A stretch of DNA of 6,766 bases from JAWOGN01 sp046496815 (GTDB lineage Bacteria; Desulfobacterota; DSM-4660; Desulfatiglandales; Desulfatiglandaceae): NCBI GenBank assembly GCA_046496815.1, contig JAWOGN010000059.1, positions 1 to 6,766 of the forward strand. The letters are read 5' to 3'. The first letter of the stretch is position 1. Each line of letters starts with the position of its first letter. Shown one piece after another: positions 5,710-6,766 of the stretch. The notes below the pieces were generated by a model. The model did not search any database. It saw only the letters and a list, made by a program, of their open reading frames with translations, and was not told the origin of the DNA. The position numbers and the translations under genes were made by a program.

Positions 5710-6045
5710 TCAAGCCACAAGCCGAAGTTGCGCTTCAACAATATCCCAGGGCACTTCCGGATGTTCATCTTTGGTGCGTCCAACAAGGCCGACCTCCTCC
5801 AGGCGCCGCACGTCAGTGTGAACGTTCTTGTAATCCCGTCCAAGTTCCTTCGCAAGAGCACGAACACTCATGGGCCCTTTTATCCGGAGTGTCTTCAGCA
5901 ATAGCCACCGCCCTTGCGTAAGCGTCTTAAGAAGAGTTTCAAGGTTTTCAAAATAAAGGCGATGTTCGGCTTTCATTTTTTCCCCGCTTTCGGCCCTCTT
6001 CCAGGCATCGATGAAGCCTTTGGCCATGTTGGCGGCATCGCCCAC
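5710..6045 (-). CDS. HVO_A0114/COG4190-family winged-helix DNA-binding protein, probable antitoxin
   Basis: This 111-residue cytoplasmic regulator has the layout I recall for COG4190 proteins. It has a Lys/Arg/Glu-rich N-terminal helix (FIDAWKRAESGEK, 11-23), then LYFENLETLLKTLTQGRWLL (30-49). A winged helix follows with GPMSVRALAKELGRDYKNVH (57-76) and TDVRRLEEVGLVGR (77-90), and a short C-terminal segment VPWDIVEAQLRLVA. These proteins commonly sit next to TumE-like (DUF6516) toxins and are annotated as their antitoxins; the winged helix would bind and repress the module's promoter. The annotated start is GTG at 6045, without a clear Shine-Dalgarno. The frame remains open for nine more codons (ending WLQIG) to a TAG at 6073-6075. 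Those residues also fit the family N-terminus (an 'L.I.VGD' strand), so the true start may be lost or non-standard. ATG at 6027 is another option. A toxin-like remnant lies directly upstream. Confidence 0.8.
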   Translation of the reverse strand: MGDAANMAKGFIDAWKRAESGEKMKAEHRLYFENLETLLKTLTQGRWLLLKTLRIKGPMSVRALAKELGRDYKNVHTDVRRLEEVGLVGRTKDEHPEVPWDIVEAQLRLVA

Positions 6046-6046
6046 A

Positions 6047-6127
6047 CCGATTTGTAGCCAAAAAATCAGCGACTAAACTTTCAACATTTCCGAATCGATA
6101 GGGATCCTCTTTCTGATGACCACTCCT
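6047..6127 (-). pseudogene. C-terminal remnant of a TumE-like (DUF6516) toxin
   Basis: In the frame one base away from the regulator, the minus strand reads RSGHQKEDPYRFGNVESLVA, then DFLATNR, over 6127-6047. This matches my memory of the TumE/DUF6516 C-terminus, where a GHH(R/K)H-like turn is followed by EEPYRF, a short helix and LVADFLAD. A TAA (6128-6130) stands immediately before it, and stops upstream in the same frame remove the N-terminal two thirds. At the other end the frame runs on past the expected stop into the regulator gene as far as TGA at 5948-5950. Toxin upstream of and touching the antitoxin is the usual order for this module, which strengthens the reading. The identification depends on about 25 residues. 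Confidence 0.5.
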
Positions 6128-6306
6128 TTAATACTATATTCCTCTTTTCACCCCCAAAAACATTCAGATAAGGCACAAAATCAACCTTAAAAACCAGACT
6201 TTTCCACTTATATGCATCTGCTTGGCGTAGTCCGACTCAATTTCTAATCAAGATCTAAAGCATTCCTAACGCATTTCACACAACACCCTATTCTAATAAT
6301 GTGTTT
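6128..6306. other. AT-rich intergenic stretch upstream of methylglyoxal synthase
   Basis: This is the region where the missing part of the toxin gene would be expected on the minus strand, but no frame gives recognisable toxin sequence. On the plus strand a -10-like TCTAAT (6292-6297, five of six matches to TATAAT) precedes the methylglyoxal synthase start, without a good -35 at normal spacing. A second TCTAAT occurs at 6243-6248, with TTGGCG (6222-6227) 15 bases upstream. Either may belong to the mgsA promoter; neither is convincing. Confidence 0.3.
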
Positions 6307-6311
6307 GGAGG
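6307..6311 (+). promoter_or_regulatory. Shine-Dalgarno of methylglyoxal synthase
   Basis: GGAGG lies ten bases before the ATG at 6322. It fixes the start, together with the protein's N-terminus IALVAHD matching the family start. Confidence 0.8.
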
Positions 6312-6321
6312 TATAAGCCAT

Positions 6322-6766
6322 ATGGAAAGAATCAAGAATATCGCCTTGGTTGCACACGACAACCGGAAAATCGATCTCATGGAATGGGTCAAATGGAACT
6401 GCCGGACCTTATTGCAGCACCACCTTGTATGCACGGGTACAACAGGAAAAGTCATCGAACAAACCCTCAAGGAATCTAATGTTTGCAAAGACTCGACGCT
6501 GAGAGAGGTCACGGTGACCAAGCTGAAATCCGGTCCCCTGGGAGGCGATCAACAGCTCGGCGCCATGATCACGGAAGGCAGGATCGACTTCATGATTTTC
6601 TTCTGGGACCCGATGCAGCCCCACCCACATGATGTCGATGTGAAGGCGCTTTTGCGGATCGCTGTGGTTTACAACATCCCCATCGCCTGCAACCGGTCGA
6701 CTGCGGACTTTATGATCTCTTCACCCCTCATGAATGACCGATACGAGCCGGTCCTCAAGGACTACG
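6322..6766 (+). CDS. mgsA: methylglyoxal synthase, 3' end cut by the window
   Basis: The frame runs 148 residues from ATG 6322 to the window edge. It catalyses dihydroxyacetone phosphate to methylglyoxal plus phosphate, a cytoplasmic bypass of lower glycolysis used when phosphate is limiting or sugar phosphates build up. Family motifs are complete: IALVAHDNRK (7-16), CTGTTG (37-42, phosphate-binding loop), KSGPLGGDQQLGA (69-81), FFWDPM (93-98), HPHDVDVKALLRIAVVYNIP (101-120) and ACNRSTADFMISSP (122-135). The residues matching the E. coli catalytic Asp71, Asp101 and His98 are Asp76, Asp106 and His103. Between CTGTTG and SGPLGG there are 27 residues against 15 in the E. coli enzyme as I recall it, a 12-residue longer loop that I also associate with deltaproteobacterial homologues. 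The visible end (YEPVLKDY) corresponds to a point about eight residues before the E. coli C-terminus, so only a few codons are missing. It has its own Shine-Dalgarno and is divergent from the regulator gene. Confidence 0.96.
   Translation, partial: MERIKNIALVAHDNRKIDLMEWVKWNCRTLLQHHLVCTGTTGKVIEQTLKESNVCKDSTLREVTVTKLKSGPLGGDQQLGAMITEGRIDFMIFFWDPMQPHPHDVDVKALLRIAVVYNIPIACNRSTADFMISSPLMNDRYEPVLKDY

Noticed and set aside
5688..5722. GGCTT/AAGCC repeats between the gene fragment and the regulator stop
   Set aside because: Short arms, long loop and no T-tract; not enough to call a terminator.
6081..6236. 52-codon minus-strand frame (contains AYKWKSLVFKVDFVPYL)
   Set aside because: Follows a TGA, has no ATG or ribosome-binding site in the first half, resembles no family I know, and overlaps the toxin-like remnant, which has a better match.
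6288..6630. Minus-strand open frames over methylglyoxal synthase
   Set aside because: Antisense shadows; the plus strand carries the full set of family motifs and a good Shine-Dalgarno.

Overview
The window looks like chromosomal DNA from a Gram-negative, probably anaerobic bacterium. A sulfate-reducing or syntrophic member of the Desulfobacterota (former Deltaproteobacteria) is my best guess. The clues are a C-terminal piece that looks like the gamma subunit of a 2-oxoacid:ferredoxin oxidoreductase, an RlpA-type envelope protein (implying an outer membrane), and a methylglyoxal synthase with a loop length I associate with deltaproteobacterial homologues. The lineage is inference; there is no rRNA or other marker here.

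Left part, plus strand (1-1185): the end of the probable oxidoreductase subunit, a weak hairpin/T-tract terminator, then a complete EamA-family (DMT superfamily) membrane transporter. Middle, minus strand (4962 down to about 1169): rlpA-like gene, a 75-bp gap with a GC-rich hairpin, the RNA-binding protein gene tex, then two unrecognised small genes. tex and the first small gene overlap by ATGA, and so do the two small genes, so tex-orf-orf is almost certainly one translationally coupled unit. A possible 32-codon fourth gene follows, with its own Shine-Dalgarno, and runs 17 bp into the end of the convergent transporter gene.

Right part (4963-6321): a 747-bp stretch without a confident gene, rich in inverted repeats and holding two gene-like fragments (minus strand 5052-5165, plus strand 5520-5687). 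Next comes a winged-helix regulator of the HVO_A0114/COG4190 type, normally the antitoxin partner of TumE-like (DUF6516) toxins. Immediately upstream of it, in another frame, is a short stretch reading like the C-terminus of a TumE toxin without the rest of the gene. This looks like a decayed toxin-antitoxin module that kept its antitoxin. The window closes with methylglyoxal synthase (plus strand, from 6322), cut by the window edge just before its C-terminus.

The well-recognised genes are housekeeping. No CRISPR array, intact mobile element or clearly new multi-gene defence system is visible. The parts most worth following are the coupled unknown genes behind tex, the broken toxin with its surviving antitoxin, and the hairpin-rich spacer.
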